Part shown: positions 1 through 5,764 of the stretch, piece after piece
Position numbering within the stretch: the stretch's first letter is position 1
Layout of the letters: every line of letters begins with the position of its first letter
Source: a virus
Virus record (IMG/VR): IMGVR_UViG_3300025421_000004
Location: 1 to 37,375 of that record
Direction: 5' to 3' (one strand)
Length of the DNA stretch: 37,375 nt
Program-made: the position numbers and the translations under genes
The notes under the pieces: model-generated
What the model was told of the DNA's origin: nothing
Databases searched by the model: none
What the model saw: only the letters and a program-made list of their open reading frames with translations

Positions 1-99
1 ACTGGCCGTCGCCTTATCGCCGGTCAATGATTCGGTTTCTTTTATTGCGGCGTCGATGGCTGCATACCATCCAGCCTCAAAAAATAAATATCTTTGATC
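1..99. repeat. Terminal direct repeat, left copy (circular-contig overlap)
   Basis: Bases 1-99 are identical to bases 37277-37375. A perfect overlap of exactly 99 nt is typical of a circular contig linearised by an assembler with an odd k-mer length. The unique genome is therefore 37,276 bp and circular or circularly permuted. A true 99-bp physical terminal repeat is possible but less likely, since a coding gene reads straight through it and P22-type terminases usually package by headful. Confidence 0.93.
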
Positions 100-108
100 A
101 TCGGTCAT
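1..108 (-). CDS. Small hypothetical protein, 5' part (gene crosses the junction)
   Basis: The gene starts with ATG at 108, has a GAGG ribosome site 7 nt upstream, and reads leftward through base 1. On the circle it continues from base 37276 to a TAA ending at 37169, giving 71 aa in total. This piece holds the first 36 residues, with an aromatic and acidic start (DDQRYLFFEAGWYAAIDAA). The ATG overlaps the stop of the preceding gene as ATGA, so it is translationally coupled in the leftward early operon. No family recognised. Confidence 0.7.
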   Translation of the reverse strand, partial: MTDDQRYLFFEAGWYAAIDAAIKETESLTGDKATAS

Positions 109-245
109 TTGCGCGCCTCAATCTCTTTTTTGATTAGGCTATGCCGGAAAGTATCCGACTCATAGTTGAGCATTATCTCTAACGCGCGCGTCGAGAGTAG
201 ATAGAGCATCTGTTGAAAGTCATAATATTCGGCCATGCGTGACAT
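105..245 (-). CDS. Small hypothetical protein (46 aa)
   Basis: ATG at 245 is preceded by a strong AGGGGGG ribosome site, and the stop overlaps the ATG of the next leftward gene (ATGA at 108-105). The 46-aa product is mostly helical and charged, with a MAEYYDFQQMLYLLSTRALE segment and a basic tail. No domain recognised. The tight coupling on both sides and the good ribosome site argue that it is real despite its size. Confidence 0.65.
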   Translation of the reverse strand: MSRMAEYYDFQQMLYLLSTRALEIMLNYESDTFRHSLIKKEIEARK

Positions 246-246
246 G

Positions 247-342
247 TTACCCCCCTATCGTATAGAGTAAGACTAAGGCTATTGCCGGAATTAATAGGCT
301 GGCGCATGTCGCCAGCCCTATAACGTAAAGCGCTTGTTTCAT
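247..342 (-). CDS. Mini membrane protein (31 aa)
   Basis: ATG at 342 overlaps the upstream stop as ATGA, and a GGAAG ribosome site lies 8 nt upstream. The 31-residue product is nearly all hydrophobic after MKQ, with one membrane segment (ALYVIGLATCASLLIPAIAL and on). It has no lipobox, because the residue before Cys is Thr. It sits in an early operon of tiny genes, so a role at the host inner membrane early in infection is possible (inference). The family is unknown. Confidence 0.62.
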   Translation of the reverse strand: MKQALYVIGLATCASLLIPAIALVLLYTIGG

Positions 343-629
343 GCGGCGTCTTCCATGCAGGCATAGGCTAGGCTTTCGTCGTCCAACAGCGCTTGTTCTA
401 TGTGCGCATAAAGCCAATGGTCTGCGTCTATATTGAGTTTACTGTCATTGTGCCCATGACCATAGATGACGATAGCGTCGATGCTAATATCCGTCGCATA
501 GTGCTCGAATATACCGACGTCCGGCTCAGGCGACGCTATGTTGTATGATACGTCCGCTTCACCAACGGCATAGACGGCATATCGCGGCAGGATTGATAGC
601 TCGTCAAAATAGTAAGTGAAGGTATTCAT
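339..629 (-). CDS. Hypothetical early protein (96 aa)
   Basis: ATG at 629 has a GGAG ribosome site 8 nt upstream. The 96-aa product is acidic and rich in Tyr, Asp and Ala, with a short His/Gly stretch (YGHGHND) and no membrane segment or Cys motif. Upstream and downstream neighbours overlap by 4 nt, typical of the leftward early operon. No family recognised; the small acidic character is common among early phage proteins that bind host factors, but nothing here shows a target. Confidence 0.72.
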   Translation of the reverse strand: MNTFTYYFDELSILPRYAVYAVGEADVSYNIASPEPDVGIFEHYATDISIDAIVIYGHGHNDSKLNIDADHWLYAHIEQALLDDESLAYACMEDAA

Positions 630-880
630 ATGAATATCTCCGCTGGCAAGGCGCTGACAGGCATTGTCTCTAACATTTTTAATACGTCTTCTCTTAACGC
701 CTCACCCGCATCATCAAACGGCGAATCATCGTCGCGCGCCTCGCGTCTTAGCGCATACCAATATTTTATATCTGTGCGATATGTTAAGACGTAATATACG
801 TTTGGATCATCCGTGATTATGTCGTAATCTATAAAGGGCGCGTATTCTTGCGCGCGTCCTGCGAAATAATAGTTTGTCAT
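626..880 (-). CDS. Hypothetical early protein (84 aa)
   Basis: ATG at 880 follows a near-perfect AGGAGG ribosome site with a 7-nt spacer, which fixes the start. The product is 84 aa, acidic and Tyr-rich in its first half (VYYVLTYRTDIKYWYALRRE), with a helical acidic second half. It overlaps both neighbours by 4 nt. No recognised domain. The strong ribosome site inside the 3' end of the preceding gene suggests it is translated at a high level. Confidence 0.72.
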   Translation of the reverse strand: MTNYYFAGRAQEYAPFIDYDIITDDPNVYYVLTYRTDIKYWYALRREARDDDSPFDDAGEALREDVLKMLETMPVSALPAEIFI

Positions 881-1149
881 GCTGCGTCCTCCTCTGCATA
901 TGCGCTTTCGATGCGCGCGCCGCTATGCGCGCAATAAAGATCGGGATCTTCGTAATTGATTGCGATTCCAACTATCTGCCATTGTTTGTCGCCATTTCGC
1001 ATATGGGCTGAACAAATCTCGCGCCAATTAGCGCGCGCCGAATCAATTGAAAGCGCCTCTCCATCAGCACAAATAAGATATAATGGGTAGCCGCCAGGCC
1101 ATGCGTATTTGTCACGAAGAGCCTGTTTAATGTCTGAAAGAGTTCTCAT
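877..1149 (-). CDS. Conserved phage hypothetical protein with a possibly degenerate zinc-ribbon layout (90 aa)
   Basis: I chose the ATG at 1149 because GGAGAG lies 8 nt upstream and the ATG overlaps the preceding stop (ATGA at 1149-1146). A longer frame from 1200 would intrude into the neighbour and lacks support. The sequence (LSDIKQALRDKYAWPGGYPL near the N-terminus; ARIESAYAE near the end) resembles a family I recall from tailed phages, in which paired Cys residues form a zinc ribbon. Here several of those places are Ser (SIDSAR, CAHSG). The family assignment is from memory and is uncertain. Confidence 0.72.
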   Translation of the reverse strand: MRTLSDIKQALRDKYAWPGGYPLYLICADGEALSIDSARANWREICSAHMRNGDKQWQIVGIAINYEDPDLYCAHSGARIESAYAEEDAA

Positions 1150-1418
1150 GCTGCTCTCTCCCCATAGTTGTCGATCATATGTTGCGCTATCTCTGTCCAA
1201 TTGACGTCAACAAGAAAAGCCATTGCGTATGAGAAGGCTAGGCTCATTGCGTCGCCTGTTTGCGCCTCTAATGATTCTTCGGCCATTTCTTTAAGACTCA
1301 GACCTAAGTCATACGCCTCGACGTCGGAGCTATGCCCGCAGTCATATGGATCATAACCGTCAAACATTTCTAAATTGACGCGCCATGTCGCGTGATTCGT
1401 CCAACCATTGTAAGACAT
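1146..1418 (-). CDS. DUF7249-like small phage protein (90 aa)
   Basis: The N-terminus MSYNGWTNHATWRVNLEMFD matches the start of a widespread small phage family, usually MxYNGWxNYETWxVxLW, annotated as DUF7249. Function is unknown. The product is 90 aa and acidic. ATG at 1418 follows a GGAGAG ribosome site, and the stop overlaps the next gene by 4 nt. Its place in the leftward early operon fits an accessory host-interaction role (inference). The family call rests on the N-terminal signature only. Confidence 0.78.
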   Translation of the reverse strand: MSYNGWTNHATWRVNLEMFDGYDPYDCGHSSDVEAYDLGLSLKEMAEESLEAQTGDAMSLAFSYAMAFLVDVNWTEIAQHMIDNYGERAA

Positions 1419-1430
1419 GATTTCTCTCCA

Positions 1431-1619
1431 TTAGGCATATGCGCGCAATAGGCGCTCGGATGATCTGTGACGCGTCGCGTCTTGGCGGCGCTCGCACATA
1501 TCTTTGAATGTGCGCGTCCGCTTTAGACGCCTTAACGCGCGCTCGTGTAAATCTCCGGTTATGTCGTCGAACACACGCTGGCGATGATAGCGCAATAGCT
1601 TTTCTAGTTTGGCTTCCAT
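1431..1619 (-). CDS. Small basic hypothetical protein (62 aa)
   Basis: ATG at 1619 is preceded by GGGAGAGA at good spacing. The 62-aa product is strongly basic and helical, with many Arg residues (ALRRLKRTRTFKDMCERRQD), suggesting nucleic-acid or protein binding, but no helix-turn-helix or zinc site is evident. Spacing to both neighbours is about 12 nt, so it is part of the same leftward transcript. No family recognised. Confidence 0.66.
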   Translation of the reverse strand: MEAKLEKLLRYHRQRVFDDITGDLHERALRRLKRTRTFKDMCERRQDATRHRSSERLLRAYA

Positions 1620-1631
1620 GATCTCTCTCCC

Positions 1632-1916
1632 TCAGTATTCGACAGTGATAAATAAGACCGTGCAGCAACCGTAGGGCCGGAAGTCTATCGTGTCGCCATA
1701 GTTCTCGACGCGGCCGCGCGCGCCGGTTATGCCTACGGCCGCTTTTGCTTTCTTCATCAGCTCGCGCTGATAGACTTTATTGGCTTTGCAATAGTTTGTG
1801 CCGCCATCGTAGCCATAATGCGTTAGCTCCGGCATGGTCACAGTTGCGCGTCGCACCCATGAGTAGTTTGATTCGCCGCCAAATGTGTCTGTGTATTCGA
1901 TGTTGTAAGTATTCAT
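1632..1916 (-). CDS. Conserved phage hypothetical protein (94 aa)
   Basis: ATG at 1916 follows GGGGAAAG at normal spacing. The protein begins NTYNIEYTDTFGGESNYSWV and ends with FRPYGCCTVLFI. From memory this pattern (EYTDTFGG...NY.WVRR...FRPYG) belongs to a small conserved protein found in phages and prophages of alpha- and betaproteobacteria, with no known function. It looks like a compact alpha/beta fold with a basic middle (QRELMKKAKAAVGITGARGR). It is the second gene of the leftward operon. Confidence 0.76.
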   Translation of the reverse strand: MNTYNIEYTDTFGGESNYSWVRRATVTMPELTHYGYDGGTNYCKANKVYQRELMKKAKAAVGITGARGRVENYGDTIDFRPYGCCTVLFITVEY

Positions 1917-1927
1917 TGTCTTTCCCC

Positions 1928-2026
1928 TTATCTGAACAGAATGAAAGGCGCCGCAATTGCCGCGACCATTAGCATGACGACGCCCATTGCGACGCAGGCT
2001 GAATTAAAAAACTCGGTTAGTGTCAT
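1928..2026 (-). CDS. Mini membrane protein (32 aa), first gene of leftward operon
   Basis: ATG at 2026 has a strong GAGGGGG ribosome site about 8 nt upstream. The 32-residue product has a short polar start (MTLTEFFNSA) and then one hydrophobic membrane segment (CVAMGVVMLMVAAIAAPFIL). It is the first gene after the large regulatory region, so it should be among the earliest genes expressed. Function unknown. Together with the 31-aa gene at 247-342, it gives this operon two single-span mini-proteins. Confidence 0.65.
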   Translation of the reverse strand: MTLTEFFNSACVAMGVVMLMVAAIAAPFILFR

Positions 2027-2058
2027 GATTTTTTCCCCCTCGTTTGTCTGTAAGATTA

Positions 2059-2087
2059 TCTTTAGCGCAATTATTCACAGATGTAAA
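2059..2087 (-). promoter_or_regulatory. Candidate leftward early promoter
   Basis: Read on the minus strand, TTTACA (2087-2082) and TAAAGA (2064-2059) are separated by 17 nt. The first matches the -35 consensus at 5 of 6 positions and the second matches the -10 only weakly. It lies about 35 nt upstream of the first leftward gene. A second possible leftward -35, TTGACT, lies at 2276-2271 beside AT-rich DNA. Promoter calls by eye are uncertain. Confidence 0.35.
2071..2079 (+). promoter_or_regulatory. DnaA box (TTATTCACA)
   Basis: TTATTCACA is an exact match to the DnaA box consensus TTWTNCACA. Only one exact box is seen in this region. Two or so would be expected by chance in the whole genome, so the location beside repeats and AT-rich DNA is what makes it notable. 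It may be bound by host DnaA or by the phage DnaA domain IV-like protein at 36913-37215 (inference). It also overlaps the spacer of the candidate leftward promoter. Confidence 0.45.
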
Positions 2088-2122
2088 GTATTTTCTTGCA
2101 TAAATTTTCACTTTTGTTTTTA

Positions 2123-2366
2123 TGGGTGATTTTTCTGGGTTGTTTGGGTTGTGGCTTGGTCGAGCAATGGGTTGTAAGCCAGGCTCATATAATGCCCATA
2201 ATTCATAGCTTTGGGTTGTTTGTGTTATTATTATTAGATAAAAAATAAAAAATATATAATAATTGATATAAGTCAAATAGGTCTTGAACGTGGGCGACTG
2301 TAGAAAAGTCATTCAGCGACTTAAAACCTATCACCCAAACAACCCATATCACCCAACAATCACCCA
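2123..2366. repeat. Cluster of TGGGTTGT / TGGGTGAT short repeats flanking an AT-rich core
   Basis: TGGGTTGT occurs at 2136, 2145, 2168 and 2212 on the plus strand and inverted at 2339-2346. The related TGGGTGAT occurs at 2123 and inverted at 2330-2337, 2348-2355 and 2359-2366. Two copies combine into a perfect 14-bp inverted repeat, TGGGTTGTTTGGGT (2136-2149) against 2333-2346. Nine copies of so similar an octamer in 244 bp is far above chance. They flank AT-rich 2221-2280. They look like iterons or operators for an unknown DNA-binding protein. Confidence 0.75.
2263..2276. promoter_or_regulatory. FNR/FixK-type box (TTGAT-N4-GTCAA)
   Basis: TTGATATAAGTCAA fits the FNR/FixK palindrome TTGAY-N4-RTCAA at every specified position. 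Such sites bind FNR, FnrL, FixK or CRP-family regulators, which are common in Alphaproteobacteria. It lies at the edge of the AT-rich core, between the early and late gene blocks, where a bound host regulator could affect either direction. The AT-rich surroundings raise the chance of a random match, so this is a candidate only. Confidence 0.4.
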
Positions 2367-2372
2367 ACTCTT

Positions 2373-2459
2373 GTTGACATTTGACTTAACATTTTACTTT
2401 AAGTTTACATTCTAAGTTAAGTTGACATTTGTTTACATTGAGCTGGTAGTTGACATTTG
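2373..2459 (+). repeat. Three direct repeats of GTTGACATTTG
   Basis: Identical 11-mers lie at 2373-2383, 2421-2431 and 2449-2459, with degenerate GTTTACATT copies at 2403 and 2431. Offsets from the first are 30, 48, 58 and 76 bp. Each perfect copy contains TTGACA, the -35 consensus, but no convincing -10 follows at 16-18 bp, so they may be binding sites instead of stacked promoters. They lie just upstream of the small terminase, where packaging sites and late promoters are often found. Confidence 0.65.
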
Positions 2460-2563
2460 GGGGAGGGGGTCTGGGCCTTGACCATCCCTTAAAGGTTTAC
2501 GAAGGGACTGCACGAAAATTTTTTTTATTTGCTAAAAAGCACCCCGTCATATATTTTGTTGCA

Positions 2564-3091
2564 ATGACATTCCAATCGCTACCTTATGAGCCGCGCAAGA
2601 TCGAAGCGACGGAGCAACGGCTCGGTCAGATCTATGAAGCGGCGCGGCGGGGGTTAAAAGGCGACGCACTGGCGTTGGCCTGTGATATGATGCCAGTCGA
2701 GTATCGTCGGCTTATCCAACTCGATCCGATCGCAGAGTATTACGAAACCAAAGGACGCGCTGACGGCGAGATGGAAATGGCGGGCGTTTTAAGAGACGCG
2801 GCGCTGGCAGGCGATGCAAAAGCTGCGCTTGATATTTTAAAGCATGTGCATGGTTGGGTTGCCAAACAAGCGGTCAGTGTCGAGGTCAACCAGACGATCT
2901 CTATTACGGCGGCGTTACAAGAGGCGCAGCAACGGGTCATTGAAGGGCAGATAATAGATGCAAGTGCCAATATACTCCCCGGAGGAGGAACAGCGTCTTA
3001 TGGCGACCTTATGGTCGCCGCAAATAAAGAACGACCCGCTGTCGTTCGTGAGGCTGGCGTTTCCGTGGGGGAAGCCAGGGACGCCTCTTGA
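2564..3091 (+). CDS. Terminase small subunit (probable)
   Basis: The product is 175 aa from ATG 2564. Function is inferred from position directly upstream of, and overlapping, the large terminase, from its size (P22 small terminase is 162 aa) and from a helical N-terminal part that could bind the packaging site (ATEQRLGQIYEAARRGLKGD...MPVEYRRLIQLDP). The C-terminal part is Gly/Ala-rich and would contact the large subunit. No ribosome site is seen before the ATG. The frame stays open upstream to a TTG at 2450 inside a repeat, but that extension is G-rich and low in plausibility. It overlaps the next gene by 134 bp. Confidence 0.8.
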   Translation: MTFQSLPYEPRKIEATEQRLGQIYEAARRGLKGDALALACDMMPVEYRRLIQLDPIAEYYETKGRADGEMEMAGVLRDAALAGDAKAALDILKHVHGWVAKQAVSVEVNQTISITAALQEAQQRVIEGQIIDASANILPGGGTASYGDLMVAANKERPAVVREAGVSVGEARDAS

Positions 3092-4484
3092 GCATTTTGA
3101 GGGGCCGCGTCGATGGCAGCTAGAGGTCTTAGTTGAGCTGCGCGAACACATCAAAGCAAACGGCGGTCGGGTAGACTTTGAGACTTTTAGGATGGCGACG
3201 TCTTCGGGGCGCGGCATCGGTAAATCTGCCTTAGTCTCATGGTTAGTGATCTGGATGCTGACCACACGGATCGGCTCGACGACCATCGTGTCGGCTAATT
3301 CCGAGGCGCAGCTCCGCAGCGTCACCTGGGCCGAGATCACGAAGTGGCTGAGTATGTCACTTCACAGTCACTGGTTCGAGGTGAGCGCGACGCGGGTGCT
3401 ACCGGCGAAGTGGATCTCGGAACTGGTCGAGCGCGACCTGAAGATGGGCACGCGCTATTGGGGCGTCGAGGGGCGGCTGTGGTCGGCTGAGAATCCAGAC
3501 AGCTACGCTGGGGTGCATAACTTCGCGGGCGTGATGCTGGTGTTTGATGAGGCGAGCGGTATTGATGATACGATATGGGCAGTGGCAGCGGGCTTTTTTA
3601 CGGAAAATACCCCTAATAGGTTTTGGTTGTGCTTTAGCAACCCCCGTCGTAACTCTGGCTACTTTTATGAGTGTTTTAACTCCAAACGAGACTTTTGGAG
3701 AAATAAGATTGTCGATGCCCGATCTGTCGAAGGGACAGATAAGGCCGTCTACCAGCAAATCATTGACGAATATGGCCCCGACTCAACCCAAGCCCACGTC
3801 GAAGTCTATGGACAATTCCCTAACGCCTCGGACGATCAGTTTATCTCCAATTCACTGGTCGATGACGCAATGGAAAGAGCGCGATGGCTCGACCAGACTG
3901 CGCCCATTGTCGTCGGAGTAGATCCGGCGCGGTTCGGTGCTGACGCGACTGTCATCGCAATACGACAAGGACGCGACATGGTAGCTATCAAACGGTATCG
4001 CGGCGACGACACCATGACAGTGGTCGGGCATATCATCGACGTGATCGAGGAGTATAAGCCTGCACTGGTCGTGATCGACGAGGGCGGACTCGGCGCAGGG
4101 ATCGTGGACCGGCTAAAGGAGCAACGCTACAAGGTGCGAGGGGTGAACTTCGGCAATAAAAGCAACAAGCCCATCATGTATGGTAATAAGCGTGCAGAGA
4201 TGTGGGGGACGATGAAGGAATGGCTGAAGAGCGCGAGCATACAAAAGGACAGATATTTGAAGTCGGACCTGACTGGACCGATGATGAAGCCGGACTCGAA
4301 AGGGACGATTTTCTTGGAGTCGAAGAAGGACATGAAGTCGAGGGGGCTAGCCTCCCCAGACGCTGCGGACGCGATAGCCGTTACTTTCGCTTTCCCCGTC
4401 GCACACCGCGAGGCGCGCGTTGACCAAACGCGGCGCGTCAGCTATGGTCAAGGCTCCGCATCATCTGGATGGATGGCCTCTTGA
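2958..4484 (+). CDS. Terminase large subunit (packaging ATPase and nuclease)
   Basis: This 508-aa protein drives ATP-powered DNA packaging through the portal and cuts the concatemer. Walker A is SGRGIGKS (residues 83-90), Walker B is MLVFDE (193-198), and the RNase H-like nuclease supplies acidic residues in GVDPARFGAD (Asp322), VVIDEGG (Asp374) and SPDAAD (about 468-471). The N-terminal DPLSFVRLAFPWG is typical of P22-like and related terminases. An internal ATG at 3000 has a stronger GGAGGAGG upstream, but family-like residues (SPEEEQRL) precede it, so I kept 2958. The stop overlaps the next gene as TGATG. Confidence 0.95.
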   Translation: MQVPIYSPEEEQRLMATLWSPQIKNDPLSFVRLAFPWGKPGTPLEHFEGPRRWQLEVLVELREHIKANGGRVDFETFRMATSSGRGIGKSALVSWLVIWMLTTRIGSTTIVSANSEAQLRSVTWAEITKWLSMSLHSHWFEVSATRVLPAKWISELVERDLKMGTRYWGVEGRLWSAENPDSYAGVHNFAGVMLVFDEASGIDDTIWAVAAGFFTENTPNRFWLCFSNPRRNSGYFYECFNSKRDFWRNKIVDARSVEGTDKAVYQQIIDEYGPDSTQAHVEVYGQFPNASDDQFISNSLVDDAMERARWLDQTAPIVVGVDPARFGADATVIAIRQGRDMVAIKRYRGDDTMTVVGHIIDVIEEYKPALVVIDEGGLGAGIVDRLKEQRYKVRGVNFGNKSNKPIMYGNKRAEMWGTMKEWLKSASIQKDRYLKSDLTGPMMKPDSKGTIFLESKKDMKSRGLASPDAADAIAVTFAFPVAHREARVDQTRRVSYGQGSASSGWMAS

Positions 4485-4750
4485 TGGCTAAGAAATCTGT
4501 ATCTTTAGCTGTAGGTCGTGGCGAGAAGCTATCGACAAAAGCGGGCGCTGGTCTGACTGCTAAAGGTCGTGCTAAGTATAATGCTGCTACGGGCAGCAAG
4601 TTAAAGGCTCCGGCACCTAATCCTAAGACTGAGGCTGATAAAGGCCGTAAGGCTAGTTTTTGTGCGCGTATGGGCGGCGTCGTCGCTAAGTCGAAGAACG
4701 CTGACCGCGCTAAAGCTAGTATGAAAAGGTGGAACTGTGGCAAACACTAA
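4484..4750 (+). CDS. DUF6321-like lysine-rich protein (88 aa)
   Basis: ATG at 4484 overlaps the terminase stop (TGATG). The protein is very basic and carries GAGLTAKGRAKYNAATGSKL, then SFCARMGG, then a KASMKRWNC end. This order matches a small phage family I know as DUF6321 (LTxxGRxKYNAATGSxLKxP...RKSFCARM...RW.C), which has no known function. It is the first of four small basic genes between terminase and portal, which suggests a role with DNA or the head (inference). A start five codons upstream is possible but less well placed. Confidence 0.8.
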   Translation: MAKKSVSLAVGRGEKLSTKAGAGLTAKGRAKYNAATGSKLKAPAPNPKTEADKGRKASFCARMGGVVAKSKNADRAKASMKRWNCGKH

Positions 4751-5165
4751 GCCTATTGGCGTCGCCTATGAGGATCAAAACATCATCGGCGCGACGACCG
4801 TGCAGGCCGCTAATATCTTGACGACTGGTCAGATTGGCTACGCAGCAGGCGCTTATGGCACTGTAACGCAGCAAAACAATAAAACGACCGGCGTGACAGT
4901 CAATTCCTCGTCAGGACAGATCACAACGGCTAACTCGCAGCTTGCGCCAAGCGCCCAAGCGGTGTTCACAGTAACAAACTCAAGCGTGTCGTCAAAAGAT
5001 GTGGTAACGTGCAGCGTATCATCGGGCGGCACGTTGGGAGCTTACAATGTATTTGTGGGCGCTATATCTGATGGGTCGTTTACGATAGTTATTAAGAACA
5101 GCACCAACAACGCATATAGCGAGTCTCTGGTGCTGAATTTTGCACTTCTTCACACGGTGACGTGA
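4737..5165 (+). CDS. Putative beta-rich virion protein (142 aa)
   Basis: GTG at 4737 overlaps the previous gene by 14 bp. The product is Ser/Thr/Gly/Asn-rich with a beta-strand pattern, like head decoration or fibre proteins. Its N-terminus NTKPIGVAY recurs at the start of the gene at 14395, although the DNA differs, so the two may share an N-terminal docking element. No enzyme motif. Assignment as a virion protein is from composition, location and that shared element. Confidence 0.72.
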   Translation: MANTKPIGVAYEDQNIIGATTVQAANILTTGQIGYAAGAYGTVTQQNNKTTGVTVNSSSGQITTANSQLAPSAQAVFTVTNSSVSSKDVVTCSVSSGGTLGAYNVFVGAISDGSFTIVIKNSTNNAYSESLVLNFALLHTVT

Positions 5166-5455
5166 TGATCGGCAACGGCAAAAAAGTCAACGCGACTAAA
5201 GGCGGTATGCCTAACGCTAAAATGGGCGCAGAGGCCGAGCGTATTCATGGCGGTAAGGGTAAGGGCGCTAAACCACCTAAACATGCGCGTAGTGCAAAGG
5301 CTGTCTATAACAACATGGGTGGCTTTGTATGCGCGACAAGTCACAATTATGGCTCACATCATGGCCGTAAAGGATCGCACCTTAAGGGTGCTGCATTACC
5401 AATAGATGGAGGCGTCAGTGCCGCTCAAGAAATCGACCAGCAAGACGAGTTTTAG
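5165..5455 (+). CDS. Small basic Gly/His/Lys-rich protein (96 aa)
   Basis: I chose ATG at 5165 (TGATG overlap with the preceding stop at 5165) over a GTG one codon upstream. The product is basic and low-complexity, with GGKGKGAKPPKHARSAKA and NYGSHHGRKGSHLKGAAL segments and one Cys. It may bind nucleic acid through charge (inference). The gene lies in the cluster of small basic genes before the portal and its 3' end overlaps the next gene by 38 bp. No certain family. Confidence 0.68.
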   Translation: MIGNGKKVNATKGGMPNAKMGAEAERIHGGKGKGAKPPKHARSAKAVYNNMGGFVCATSHNYGSHHGRKGSHLKGAALPIDGGVSAAQEIDQQDEF

Positions 5456-5564
5456 AAAAAACGTAAAGGCTGAGATTGAAGCAGGGAAACCTGTAAAACA
5501 GAGTGTTGCAATCGCGTATTCAGTTAAGCGCAAAGCCGCGTCCAAAAAAGGAAAAATGAAATGA
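5418..5564 (+). CDS. DUF6496-like small basic protein (48 aa)
   Basis: GTG at 5418 follows a GGAGG ribosome site with a 6-nt gap. The 48-aa product reads MPLKKSTSK...KNVKAEIEAGKPVKQSVAIAYS, which fits the DUF6496 pattern (MPLKKGxSKKxxxxNIKxExxAGKPxKQAVAIALS). This is a common, uncharacterised small protein of phages and environmental bacteria. It is encoded in a different frame across the end of the preceding gene and ends in an ATGA overlap with the following one. Confidence 0.75.
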   Translation: MPLKKSTSKTSFRKNVKAEIEAGKPVKQSVAIAYSVKRKAASKKGKMK

Positions 5565-5764
5565 GCTACGCTAAGAAAGCAGCGATGAAAATCGAAAAGC
5601 GTGAGCCTCGCGAGCCACACGCTGGCGCGGGCATGAAAGGTAAACCAGTGCCTAAAACGCTTCTTGCTGAACGTAATAGCCCAACGCACCACCCACATTT
5701 GACGGGTGAGATTAACCCAAAGCACGACAAGCCACACGTCCTTCGTAATCTCAAGGGCTGCTAA
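5561..5764 (+). CDS. Small basic hypothetical protein (67 aa)
   Basis: ATG at 5561 overlaps the previous stop (ATGA) and its stop overlaps the portal start (TAATG), so it is tightly coupled. The product is basic with a Lys-rich N-terminus (MSYAKKAAMKIEKREPREPH) and a His/Pro-rich middle (SPTHHPHLTGEINPKHDKPH). No domain recognised. It is the last of four consecutive small basic proteins before the portal, and likely expressed in similar amounts to them. Confidence 0.7.
   Translation: MSYAKKAAMKIEKREPREPHAGAGMKGKPVPKTLLAERNSPTHHPHLTGEINPKHDKPHVLRNLKGC

Larger units (their letters stand above)
2027..2563. other. Main intergenic regulatory region; candidate replication origin
   Basis: This is the only long non-coding stretch (537 bp) and separates the leftward early genes from the rightward packaging genes. 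Left to right it holds a DnaA box, TGGGTTGT and TGGGTGAT repeats in both orientations, an AT-rich core (2221-2280), an FNR-like site, three GTTGACATTTG copies, and a G-rich tract (2459-2475) followed by an A4T8 tract (2515-2526). Clustered short repeats beside an AT-rich segment and a DnaA box is the usual architecture of an origin. The role as an origin is inferred, not shown. Confidence 0.6.

Noticed and set aside
2004-2312. Minus-strand open frame of 102 codons over the repeat region
   Set aside because: It runs over the repeats, AT-rich core and the better-supported 1928-2026 gene, has odd low-complexity composition and no ribosome site.
2450-2563. TTG-started N-terminal extension of the small terminase as coding
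   Set aside because: G-rich and poly-Phe/Lys composition, no ribosome site, start inside a repeat; kept only as a finding.
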